This document shows positions 1 through 5,149 of a stretch of DNA of 5,149 bases, piece by piece. The DNA comes from an uncultured Lewinella sp. (lineage in GTDB: Bacteria > Bacteroidota > Bacteroidia > Chitinophagales > Saprospiraceae), in assembly GCA_938021455.1 (NCBI GenBank), contig CALIGP010000344.1, positions 1-5,149 on the forward strand, written 5' to 3'. Within the stretch, counting starts at the first letter, position 1; each line of letters opens with the position of its first letter. Made by a program: the position numbers and the translations under genes. The notes beneath the pieces were generated by a model. The model was not told the origin of the DNA. It saw only the letters and a program-made list of their open reading frames with translations, and searched no databases.

Positions 1-1622
1 CTGGCCGTGCGGGGTTCAATGACTTCGTCTTTGGTTTGGTAGACCGGCTGAAGAACACCCGTAGTAACTTTCAGGACGGGACTCTCAAACTGCGCTACAC
101 CCCGAACGACAATAATATCATTACCCTGTCTGGTTTTTACAGCAAGGATTTTTACGCTATCGATCTGCTCAACAACTTCGCGGGCATCTCCGCCACCAGC
201 AATGAGTACGATTATTACACTCTCAATGGTACGCTCGATTGGCTGACAGTAGTAAACGACAAGCTGAGTGTCTCCACCAGATTGGTGAGCAGTGACCACC
301 AGCCCAGTATCCTGTTCCCACAGGAGGGCGAAGATCTAAAGATTCGATATGGCTCTCAGATTCAGTACCGTAGCCTGCAGGCCAGTCTTGACTATAACAT
401 CGGTAGAGGCCATCAACTATCGGGGGGTATTCAGGCGGTTCGGTATGACCTGAATCCCGGCTTTCTGGAGCCGAATGGCTCCGGCCTGGTGACCGCGCAG
501 AACCTGGACAAGGAACGCGCATTAGAAAGCAGCCTTTTTCTGGAGGACGAGTGGACGGTAAGCGAAAAGCTCCGGTTTTCGCTTGGAGTTCGCTACACCA
601 AATTCAACCAGTTGGGGCCGGGCTCCGTCCGGACGTACTCCGAAGGCGAAGAAATTGCCGACGCAACACTTCTGGACATCAGGGAAGTAACTGGGCAGGG
701 TACCATCAATTCATACAGTGGCTGGGAACCCCGGTTGGGCGTGAGCTATCAACTATTACCTTCCACGAACCTGAAGGCTTCGTTTGCAATGACACGGCAG
801 TATTTGCAGAATATCTATAACGCAACTACCCCTTTACCTACCAGCCGCTGGAAAGTATCCGACAATAACATTCGTCCACAACGGGCACAGATTATTAGTG
901 CCGGAATTTATCAATTGATCAGCGATGGACGCTATGAGCTAAATGTGGAAGGCTACTACCGCAAAATCAATGACTTGCTGGAGTATAAGCCTGGGGCAGA
1001 TTTTTTCCTGACGCCCCAGGTTGAAACCGATGTGTTACAAGGGGAAGGAAGGGCCTATGGTATTGAACTCTCCGTAAAGGAAACCAGAGGGCCGGTAACG
1101 GGGCAAATGAACTACAGCTACGCCCGGGTAGAAAACCGGGTTGACGGGCCAACTTTCAGCACGCGTATTAACCGGGGGGAATGGTACAACGGCTACTTCG
1201 ATCAGCCACATACCCTGAGTGCGAGTATCTCGGCTAAGGACGGTCCGGCAAATACTTTTAACCTCAACTTTACGCTGCAGACGAACCGGCCCTATACGGC
1301 TCCGAACGGTTACGTAATTTCCAACAGACTTAGTGTTCCGCTGTTTCTGGAACGGAATAATGACCGGCTTCCGGTTTATCACCGACTGGATTTCAGCTGG
1401 CGAATCCATAATCCTAAATTGAAAAAACGACGCTGGACGGGAGACTGGATTTTTACCGTCTACAACCTTTACGGGCGTAAAAACACGTTCAACACTTATT
1501 ATGTACCGGTTACGACGAGGCCAAGTACGGGAGTAGTGAATACGAACCCGCTGCAAAGTTTTCAGCTAACTATTTTCGGCGCGCCGATTGCTAGCTTGAC
1601 CTATAGTTTTAATTTTGAGTAA
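1..1622 (+). CDS. TonB-dependent outer-membrane receptor, C-terminal barrel (5' partial)
   Basis: The frame is open from base 3 to a TAA at 1620-1622, giving 539 residues without a true start; the TTG at 36 lies inside the gene and the real start is left of the window. The protein is a run of alternating polar/aromatic beta-strands separated by long loops, as in the 22-stranded barrel of TonB-dependent receptors. Recognisable stretches include TLKLRYTPND (near 81-110), WEPRLGVSY (near 723-749), YYRKINDLLEY (near 954-986), GEGRAYGIELS (near 1041-1073) and a last strand ending YSFNFE, the aromatic C-terminus expected for outer-membrane insertion by the Bam complex. Such receptors import siderophores, vitamins, glycans or peptides using TonB-ExbBD energy. 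The plug domain, TonB box and any N-terminal carboxypeptidase-like domain would be upstream and are not visible. The visible barrel has the length of a FecA-type receptor rather than a SusC-type one, and no SusD gene follows. The substrate cannot be told. Confidence 0.9.
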   Translation, partial: GRAGFNDFVFGLVDRLKNTRSNFQDGTLKLRYTPNDNNIITLSGFYSKDFYAIDLLNNFAGISATSNEYDYYTLNGTLDWLTVVNDKLSVSTRLVSSDHQPSILFPQEGEDLKIRYGSQIQYRSLQASLDYNIGRGHQLSGGIQAVRYDLNPGFLEPNGSGLVTAQNLDKERALESSLFLEDEWTVSEKLRFSLGVRYTKFNQLGPGSVRTYSEGEEIADATLLDIREVTGQGTINSYSGWEPRLGVSYQLLPSTNLKASFAMTRQYLQNIYNATTPLPTSRWKVSDNNIRPQRAQIISAGIYQLISDGRYELNVEGYYRKINDLLEYKPGADFFLTPQVETDVLQGEGRAYGIELSVKETRGPVTGQMNYSYARVENRVDGPTFSTRINRGEWYNGYFDQPHTLSASISAKDGPANTFNLNFTLQTNRPYTAPNGYVISNRLSVPLFLERNNDRLPVYHRLDFSWRIHNPKLKKRRWTGDWIFTVYNLYGRKNTFNTYYVPVTTRPSTGVVNTNPLQSFQLTIFGAPIASLTYSFNFE

Positions 1623-1718
1623 GGATCGCGGATTTTAAAAAGGATCACGGATTTCGCGGATTTACGCGGAAAGCGATAAGGGGGCGGCGGATTACTTGGA
1701 TTAACGTGGATGGGGATT
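1623..1718. repeat. Degenerate GGATT-type intergenic repeat array
   Basis: The spacer between the convergent receptor and aminopeptidase genes contains about ten GGAT/GGATT/GGAA cores, all in one orientation, starting at 1623, 1630, 1642, 1649, 1658, 1668, 1689, 1698, 1708 and 1714. Many are preceded by CGC, CAC or CGT. Spacing is mostly 7-12 bp, close to one helical turn for several consecutive units. The first two blocks, starting at 1623 and 1642, are 14-bp near-copies (12 of 14 identical). The array starts directly after the receptor stop codon. I see no open frame and no clear GC-stem plus U-tract terminator here; the bases 1719-1756 that follow are AT-rich with no feature I can name. 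Similar CGCGGATTT-like repeats occur between genes in other bacteria, as far as I recall; their role is unknown. Confidence 0.65.
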
Positions 1719-1756
1719 ATAGGAAAGAGTTATTTTAATTACTCTGCGATCCAAGG

Positions 1757-3541
1757 TTAGAGTATCCCGCAAGCCTCCCTCAGCCATTCGAGTTCTTCGC
1801 CCTCCAGCAGCGGCCCCACTCGCTCCAGCACCATCGCGTGATATTCGTTGATCCAGGTGATTTGGGTGGGCGAAAGCATTTCTTTCACGATCAGTGCTCG
1901 TTCGATCGGGAATAGGGTGATCGTTTCGAACTCGAGGAACCCTTCGGCGTCTGCTTCCCGGACGACGACCAGATTTTCGACCCGGATGCCATACTCCCCG
2001 GTTTTATAGTAGCCGGGCTCATTGCTGAGCACCATGCCGTTGCGCAGGGGCTGTTGGCCCTTGGCGGCTTTTGGGCTTTGCAAAATGCCGGCGGGGCCTT
2101 CGTGGACGTTGAGGAAGAAGCCTACGCCGTGACCGGTGCCGTGGCCGTAGTCCAGCCCGTTACTCCAGAGCGGGCGGCGGGCGAATGCGTCAAGCTGCAC
2201 GCCAGTAGTGCCGGCGGGGAAGCGGGCGGTGCCCAGGTCGATGTGCCCCTGAAGAACGAGGGTATGGTTGCGGCGCATCTCTTCGGTCACCGGGCCGATG
2301 GCAAAGGTACGCGTGATGTCAGTGGTGCCGGTGTGGTATTGTCCGCCGGAGTCCAGCAGCAGGATTCCTTCGGCTTTGAGCTCAGCCGAGCCTTCATCGG
2401 GTGCCCGGTAATGGACAATGGCGCCGTTGCCGCCATAACCAACGATGGCGGTGAAACTATCCGTTACGTAGTGAGAATGCTGGCCGCGAAGCTCGGTTAG
2501 TTTGAGTTCTACTTCATGCTCGTTGGTTCCTTCTGCGATGGCACCGTCCAGCCAGCGGCGGAGCCGCAGCAGGGCAACGGCGTCGTGGGCCATGGTTTCC
2601 CGAAGGTGACCGAGTGCGATTTCGTTCTTGATGGCCTTCCAGCCGGGAATGGGACTGGCCAGTTGGCTGGTTTTTGTCTCGCCGGCGTGCATGCAGAGCC
2701 GATCAGAAATAGTCTCCGGATCCAGACCAATGTCAGCGTTGATGGCATTGGTGCGCCGCAAGTAGCTACTGACTTGCTCGTAGGGGTGGACCTCGAGTTT
2801 ATGACCATCGGGAGCTTTCTCCGTCCAGAGGCTGAACTCTAACCGAGGGGCGGCAAAGAGGGCGTGGTCTCCCCGCCGGCCAGCGACGAAGTAGGCGACG
2901 CAGAGCGGGTTGTGATCAATATCACTGCCGCGGAGATTGAGTAGCCAGGCGACTTCGTCGAGGGCGGAGATGACGTAGTAGTCCAGCTCGTGCTCCGTCA
3001 TCCACTCGGTTAGACGGGTAAGGCGTTCTTGCCAGGGCTCGCCGCTGAAGTCGGGGGCATGCTCGAAGATGGGGCGGGAGGGAACGGCGGGGCGATCTTC
3101 CCAGATGCGGCGCATCAAATCGTCGTCTTTTACCAGTTTCAGCTGATGGTCGGCTAGTTTTTTCTCCACCCGCCGGGCGGTTTGGGCGCTGATGACTCGG
3201 CCGTCGGTGCCGACGGTCTGTCCGTCGAGTAGGGTGCTGCCGAGCCAGTCTTCGATGGCAGGCGTTTCCGGCAGGCGGTCTTTCATCAGTTCGATGCCGG
3301 TGCCTTCGAGCTCGGTGTTGGCTTGCAGGAAATAGCGGCTGTCCGTCCAGAGCTTTGCTTCGTGGAGCGTCACCACGAGGGTGCCGGCCGATCCGGTGAA
3401 GCCACTGAGCCATTTCCGGGAAGCCCAGCGGTCAGCGGGGTATTCACTTTGATGGGGGTCAGTGCTCGGTACGATGTAGGCATCGATCTGGTTTTCTAGC
3501 ATGGCTTTGCGGAGGGCGGAGAGTTTGTCTTGGACGGTCAT
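1757..3541 (-). CDS. Aminopeptidase P family protein (Xaa-Pro aminopeptidase, M24B, three-domain type)
   Basis: This 594-residue protein should remove the N-terminal residue from peptides with proline in position 2, in the cytoplasm, using two divalent metal ions (usually Mn). Domains in order: creatinase-like N domain (about 1-135, with SGFTGSAGT at 46-54 and WTDSRYFLQA at 65-74), a second creatinase-like domain (about 155-310), the pita-bread catalytic M24 domain (about 315-530), and a C-terminal M24_C extension (about 540-594, with WINEYH). All five metal ligands can be placed: D397 (LLLDSGG), D408 (TTDITRT), H471 (HGTGHGVG), E508 (NEPGYY) and E522 (RVENL). The supporting histidines H377, H467 and H480 are also present. 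Length and layout match the eukaryote-like APP1 type, not the shorter E. coli PepP. The ATG at 3541 gives the standard family N-terminus (MTVQDKLSALRKAM). No signal peptide is seen. The gene is divergent from the YtxJ gene and looks intact, with apparently higher GC than its neighbours. Confidence 0.96.
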   Translation of the reverse strand: MTVQDKLSALRKAMLENQIDAYIVPSTDPHQSEYPADRWASRKWLSGFTGSAGTLVVTLHEAKLWTDSRYFLQANTELEGTGIELMKDRLPETPAIEDWLGSTLLDGQTVGTDGRVISAQTARRVEKKLADHQLKLVKDDDLMRRIWEDRPAVPSRPIFEHAPDFSGEPWQERLTRLTEWMTEHELDYYVISALDEVAWLLNLRGSDIDHNPLCVAYFVAGRRGDHALFAAPRLEFSLWTEKAPDGHKLEVHPYEQVSSYLRRTNAINADIGLDPETISDRLCMHAGETKTSQLASPIPGWKAIKNEIALGHLRETMAHDAVALLRLRRWLDGAIAEGTNEHEVELKLTELRGQHSHYVTDSFTAIVGYGGNGAIVHYRAPDEGSAELKAEGILLLDSGGQYHTGTTDITRTFAIGPVTEEMRRNHTLVLQGHIDLGTARFPAGTTGVQLDAFARRPLWSNGLDYGHGTGHGVGFFLNVHEGPAGILQSPKAAKGQQPLRNGMVLSNEPGYYKTGEYGIRVENLVVVREADAEGFLEFETITLFPIERALIVKEMLSPTQITWINEYHAMVLERVGPLLEGEELEWLREACGIL

Positions 3542-3550
3542 GGCGAAAAA

Positions 3551-3582
3551 TAGTCAATTAGTCTTTTAGTCAAGTAGTCAAA
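3551..3582 (-). repeat. Degenerate 8-bp tandem repeat (TAGTCnnn x4) in the aminopeptidase leader
   Basis: Four units beginning with TAGTC start at 3551, 3559, 3567 and 3575, exactly 8 bp apart, with variable last three bases (AAT, TTT, AAG, AAA). Read in the sense of the aminopeptidase gene, the units are nnnGACTA and end about 9 bases upstream of its ATG, so they probably lie in the promoter or the 5' untranslated leader. No Shine-Dalgarno-like sequence lies between the repeat and the start. Confidence 0.7.
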
Positions 3583-3776
3583 CAGTGCTTATTTAAAATG
3601 GCGGAGACAGATTTCAGCTTTTGAAGCGTCTGAACGGTATGGGGCGCGGCCGCAGGTGCAAGGGGAGAAGTTGAGGAGCAAAGAGATGTCGGCACCCGTT
3701 CATTGCTGCTAAAAACTTTCTCTGCATCCTGCGTCCGCGCCGCCAACTGAACTCTTTAGGCCCTTCTTCGCTTTAC
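3583..3776. other. Central part of the divergent intergenic region, no gene seen
   Basis: These 194 bases lie between the two leader repeats. ATGs at 3598 and 3688 open only about eight codons each before a stop, so no small gene is supported. I found no exact match to the Bacteroidota -7 consensus TAnnTTTG on either strand, although both flanking genes must have promoters here. A short direct repeat CTGCATC/CTGCGTC sits at 3722-3735. A NotI-like GC palindrome, GCGGCCGC, sits at 3646-3653 and has no evident role. Confidence 0.5.
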
Positions 3777-3816
3777 ACCAAAAGACCAAAAGACCAAAAG
3801 ACCAAAAGACCAAAAC
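3777..3816 (+). repeat. 8-bp tandem repeat (ACCAAAAG x5) abutting the ytxJ start codon
   Basis: Four perfect copies of ACCAAAAG (3777-3808) are followed by a fifth copy with one mismatch, ACCAAAAC (3809-3816). Only one base separates the array from the ATG at 3818, so it occupies the positions where a ribosome-binding site would lie. It is A-rich and has no Shine-Dalgarno sequence. Copy-number change by strand slippage would alter leader length but not the protein frame. Rotated by four bases, the unit is AAAGACCA. Confidence 0.9.
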
Positions 3817-3817
3817 T

Positions 3818-4153
3818 ATGTTTAACATCATGCATAACAGCGCGGACCTGGACGCCGCCATTGCCGCCAGCCACGAAAAGCCGGTGGTCGTTTTTAAGCA
3901 CAGTGCCAGCTGTCCGTTCAGTGCCGCTGCCCAAATAGAAGTAGCACACGCCAAGCACGACCTGGATATTTACGGCATCGTTGTACAATATGTGCCTGAC
4001 TTGAAGCTCGAAATCGCCGATCGACTAGACGTAGAACACCGTAGCCCGCAGGCCATCATTTTGCATAAAGGCAAGGCTGTAAGCGATCACTGGCGCAGCG
4101 AAATCAACGAGCGGACGTTGAAAATGGCGGTGAAAGAATTAGCCACGGAGTAA
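3818..4153 (+). CDS. ytxJ: YtxJ-like bacillithiol-system redox protein (thioredoxin fold, single Cys)
   Basis: This 111-residue protein has the YtxJ layout: a short N-terminal helix, strand PVVVFKHSASC, a CPFS motif at the start of the next helix (C32 to S35), strand IYGIVVQYVPDLK, helix EIADRLDVEHRSPQ with the probable cis-proline P77, strand AIILHKGKAV, and a C-terminal helix. C32 is the only cysteine, so the active site is of the Cys-x-x-Ser monothiol kind. YtxJ family proteins occur in organisms that make bacillithiol and are thought to act as bacilliredoxin-like proteins that reduce or carry mixed disulfides with this thiol; the exact reaction is not settled. No signal peptide or membrane segment is seen, so it should be cytoplasmic. 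The start at 3818 is chosen because it is the first ATG; a second at 3830 would lose only four residues. The 3' end overlaps the convergent oxygenase gene by 15 bp. No other bacillithiol gene is in the window. Confidence 0.87.
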   Translation: MFNIMHNSADLDAAIAASHEKPVVVFKHSASCPFSAAAQIEVAHAKHDLDIYGIVVQYVPDLKLEIADRLDVEHRSPQAIILHKGKAVSDHWRSEINERTLKMAVKELATE

Positions 4154-4717
4154 GTCGAGAACCCAATCGTTGACCTTCATGTCAATCACCAGGTGAATAC
4201 GATCCGGTCCCTCATTGCTTACGCTGTGCGGATCAGAGAGTCTTAAATACCAGCATTCTCCCTCCTGCATAATCACCCGCTCGCCGTTCAGCCGAAAATC
4301 TACGGCGGGATTGGTGATGACCGGAACGTGAATTCTCACCGTTCCTCCGTCAGGATTAAGGTCATAATCACGGTGTTCTTTTATTTTTGATCCCGTACCT
4401 AGTTTCATGAGCCGTGCCGAAAGAAGTGGCGCCTGGAAAGTGGCCAAAACACTTTTGAAGGCCTGGCAGGGTTCTAAAAACGGAGTGTCCACGTATTCAT
4501 CACTCGTTGGGTCTGAATAGATCATTTTGATGGGGTGGACGGCCCCAGCGTTTGCCCGTAACGGAATAACGGACCAGGAACCTTCGTAATTCTGTTGGAC
4601 AAAGTGGTCAATCCAGTCAAGAGAAAGCCCTTCAATCTGGCGTAGATCTTTCTGCATGGCTTGCGCATCAAAATTGAAGGGGAGCTGAATGCGGTCGGAG
4701 AGGGCTAACTTTTCCAT
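4139..4717 (-). CDS. Aspartyl/asparaginyl beta-hydroxylase-fold Fe(II)/2-oxoglutarate dioxygenase
   Basis: This 192-residue protein has the double-stranded beta-helix core of the aspartyl/asparaginyl beta-hydroxylase family (Asp_Arg_Hydrox) in its C-terminal half. The iron site can be read as H115-x-D117 (KEHRDYD) plus distal H164 (SDPHSVSN). R173 in PDRIHLVID is the likely 2-oxoglutarate carboxylate ligand. Supporting blocks are RIHVPVITNP at 128-137 and EGECWYL at 152-158. The first about 90 residues (LPFNFDAQAMQKDL, YEGSWSVIPLRA) are the usual N-terminal cap of the short bacterial members. All catalytic residues are present, so the enzyme should be active in the cytoplasm; no signal peptide is seen. 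The substrate is unknown: relatives hydroxylate Asp/Asn in proteins or free amino-acid-like compounds. The gene overlaps ytxJ tail to tail and is divergent, by 39 bp, from a nucleoside phosphorylase; neither neighbour reveals the substrate. The start ATG has an A-rich leader. Confidence 0.9.
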   Translation of the reverse strand: MEKLALSDRIQLPFNFDAQAMQKDLRQIEGLSLDWIDHFVQQNYEGSWSVIPLRANAGAVHPIKMIYSDPTSDEYVDTPFLEPCQAFKSVLATFQAPLLSARLMKLGTGSKIKEHRDYDLNPDGGTVRIHVPVITNPAVDFRLNGERVIMQEGECWYLRLSDPHSVSNEGPDRIHLVIDMKVNDWVLDLLRG

Positions 4718-4733
4718 ATTACTTTAGGGGGAG

Positions 4734-4748
4734 ATTTTGCCCCAAAAT
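4734..4748. promoter_or_regulatory. Inverted repeat ATTTTG-CCC-CAAAAT in a 39-bp divergent promoter region
   Basis: The arms 4734-4739 and 4743-4748 are perfect reverse complements around a 3-bp CCC spacer. They sit in the only 39 bases between two divergent start codons (4717 minus, 4757 plus). Each arm ends in TTTG on its own strand, the most conserved part of the Bacteroidota -7 element TAnnTTTG. On the minus strand the arm extends to TATTTTG, one base short of the consensus spacing. I find no TTG at the -33 distance for either direction. It could be an operator, two facing -7 elements, or chance. Confidence 0.4.
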
Positions 4749-4756
4749 ACAATCCC

Positions 4757-5149
4757 ATGATCAAAGACTCTGAACTTATTCTTCGCCCTGATGGTAGTAT
4801 GTATCATTTGCATCTGCTACCCGGTCAGGTAGCGGAAACCATCATTACCGTCGGAGACCCGGAGCGGGTAAAAGCCGTTTCCGACCGCTTTGATTCGATA
4901 GAACTGCGGGTGGAAGCCCGGGAATTTGTGACGCACACCGGAGAGCTGAACGGTAAACGACTGACGGTTATCTCTACGGGGATCGGTACGGACAATGTCG
5001 ATATCGTGATGAATGAGCTCGATGCGCTGTTCAATATTGATCTGACCACGAGAGTTCCGAAGGAGGAATTGACCCAGTTGAATTTTGTGCGCTTGGGAAC
5101 CAGCGGTGCCTTTCAGGCGGACCTGCCGCTGGGAAGCTTTTTGCTGTCA
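4757..5149 (+). CDS. Nucleoside phosphorylase (uridine phosphorylase-like, PNP/UDP family), 3' partial
   Basis: An ATG at 4757 opens a frame that runs off the right edge, giving the first 131 residues. It belongs to the PNP/UDP phosphorylase family 1, which splits nucleosides with phosphate into base and (deoxy)ribose-1-phosphate for salvage in the cytoplasm. By comparison with E. coli uridine phosphorylase, visible family sites are H17 (subunit-interface His), the phosphate-binding loop VGDPERV (G33, R37), R55 in AREF, STGIGTDN at 73-80, and RLGTSGAFQ at 112-120 (R112 and T115, phosphate and sugar contacts). The stretch between ELDAL and RLGTSG is about 14 residues longer than in E. coli Udp, a feature I associate from memory with Bacteroidota relatives. 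Base specificity is decided in the missing C-terminal half, so uridine, purine or broader use remains open. The start agrees with the divergent neighbour 39 bp away and has an A-rich leader without a Shine-Dalgarno sequence. Confidence 0.9.
   Translation, partial: MIKDSELILRPDGSMYHLHLLPGQVAETIITVGDPERVKAVSDRFDSIELRVEAREFVTHTGELNGKRLTVISTGIGTDNVDIVMNELDALFNIDLTTRVPKEELTQLNFVRLGTSGAFQADLPLGSFLLS

Noticed and set aside
1035..1556. Long open frame (173 codons) on the minus strand inside the receptor gene
   Set aside because: It lies fully antisense to a clear beta-barrel coding region, has a low-complexity composition and no recognisable domain; it is a shadow frame.
1..1622. SusC-type glycan receptor and polysaccharide utilisation locus
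   Set aside because: No SusD follows; the next gene is convergent and encodes an aminopeptidase, and the barrel lacks the greater length typical of SusC.
2054..2842. Two open frames of 148 and 108 codons on the plus strand inside the aminopeptidase gene
   Set aside because: The aminopeptidase frame has every catalytic residue and is GC-rich, which removes stops from the other frames; neither shadow protein shows a domain.
2922..3413. Open frame of 163 codons on the minus strand, in another frame of the aminopeptidase gene
   Set aside because: It is rich in Arg, Pro and His, the typical out-of-frame translation of GC-rich DNA, and overlaps conserved aminopeptidase residues.
3598..3714. Possible leader peptides starting at ATG 3598 or 3688
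   Set aside because: Each stops after about eight codons, and neither shows a regulatory codon run or an attenuator hairpin.
3777..3816. CRISPR-like interpretation of the tandem repeat
   Set aside because: The unit is only 8 bp and there are no spacers; it is a simple tandem repeat.
3709..3988. Minus-strand frames with a hydrophobic repeat (FWSFGLLV) that could look like a small membrane protein
   Set aside because: The hydrophobic stretch is only the 8-bp ACCAAAAG repeat read backwards, and the remainder is antisense to ytxJ.
4728..4743. GGGG...CCCC hairpin in the divergent spacer as a terminator
   Set aside because: The stem is only 4 bp with no U-tract, and both flanking genes start here rather than end.

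Overview
This window looks like a piece of a Bacteroidota chromosome, most plausibly a Saprospiria/Lewinella-type or Cytophagia-type marine or environmental lineage. The phylum call rests on four things: a TonB-dependent outer-membrane receptor barrel, a three-domain aminopeptidase P of the type common in Bacteroidota, a YtxJ-like bacillithiol-system protein, and start codons preceded by A-rich leaders without a convincing Shine-Dalgarno sequence. The genus-level guess is inference only.

Layout, left to right. (1) 1-1622, plus strand: the C-terminal barrel of a TonB-dependent receptor, cut by the left edge. (2) 1623-1756: a convergent spacer filled with degenerate, roughly 10-bp-phased GGATT repeats. 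(3) 1757-3541, minus strand: a complete M24B aminopeptidase P (Xaa-Pro aminopeptidase) with all metal ligands present. (4) 3542-3817: a divergent intergenic region with two different 8-bp-period tandem repeats, one just upstream of each flanking start codon. (5) 3818-4153, plus strand: a small YtxJ-like thioredoxin-fold protein with a single cysteine. (6) 4139-4717, minus strand: an aspartyl/asparaginyl beta-hydroxylase-fold Fe(II)/2-oxoglutarate oxygenase, overlapping the YtxJ gene tail to tail by 15 bp. (7) 4718-4756: a 39-bp divergent promoter region with a perfect 6-bp inverted repeat. (8) 4757 to the right edge, plus strand: the N-terminal part of a nucleoside phosphorylase.

The genes alternate in strand (+, -, +, -, +), so no two neighbours can form an operon inside the window. 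They read as independent housekeeping and physiology genes: uptake across the outer membrane, proline-peptide turnover, low-molecular-weight thiol redox, a 2-oxoglutarate-dependent hydroxylase of unknown substrate, and nucleoside salvage. I see no RNA gene, CRISPR array, transposase, phage gene or defence system. The most interesting material is intergenic: the paired 8-bp leader repeats, which share a GAC-every-8-bp register when each is read in the sense of its own gene, the GGATT array, the 15-bp convergent coding overlap and the tiny palindromic divergent promoter.
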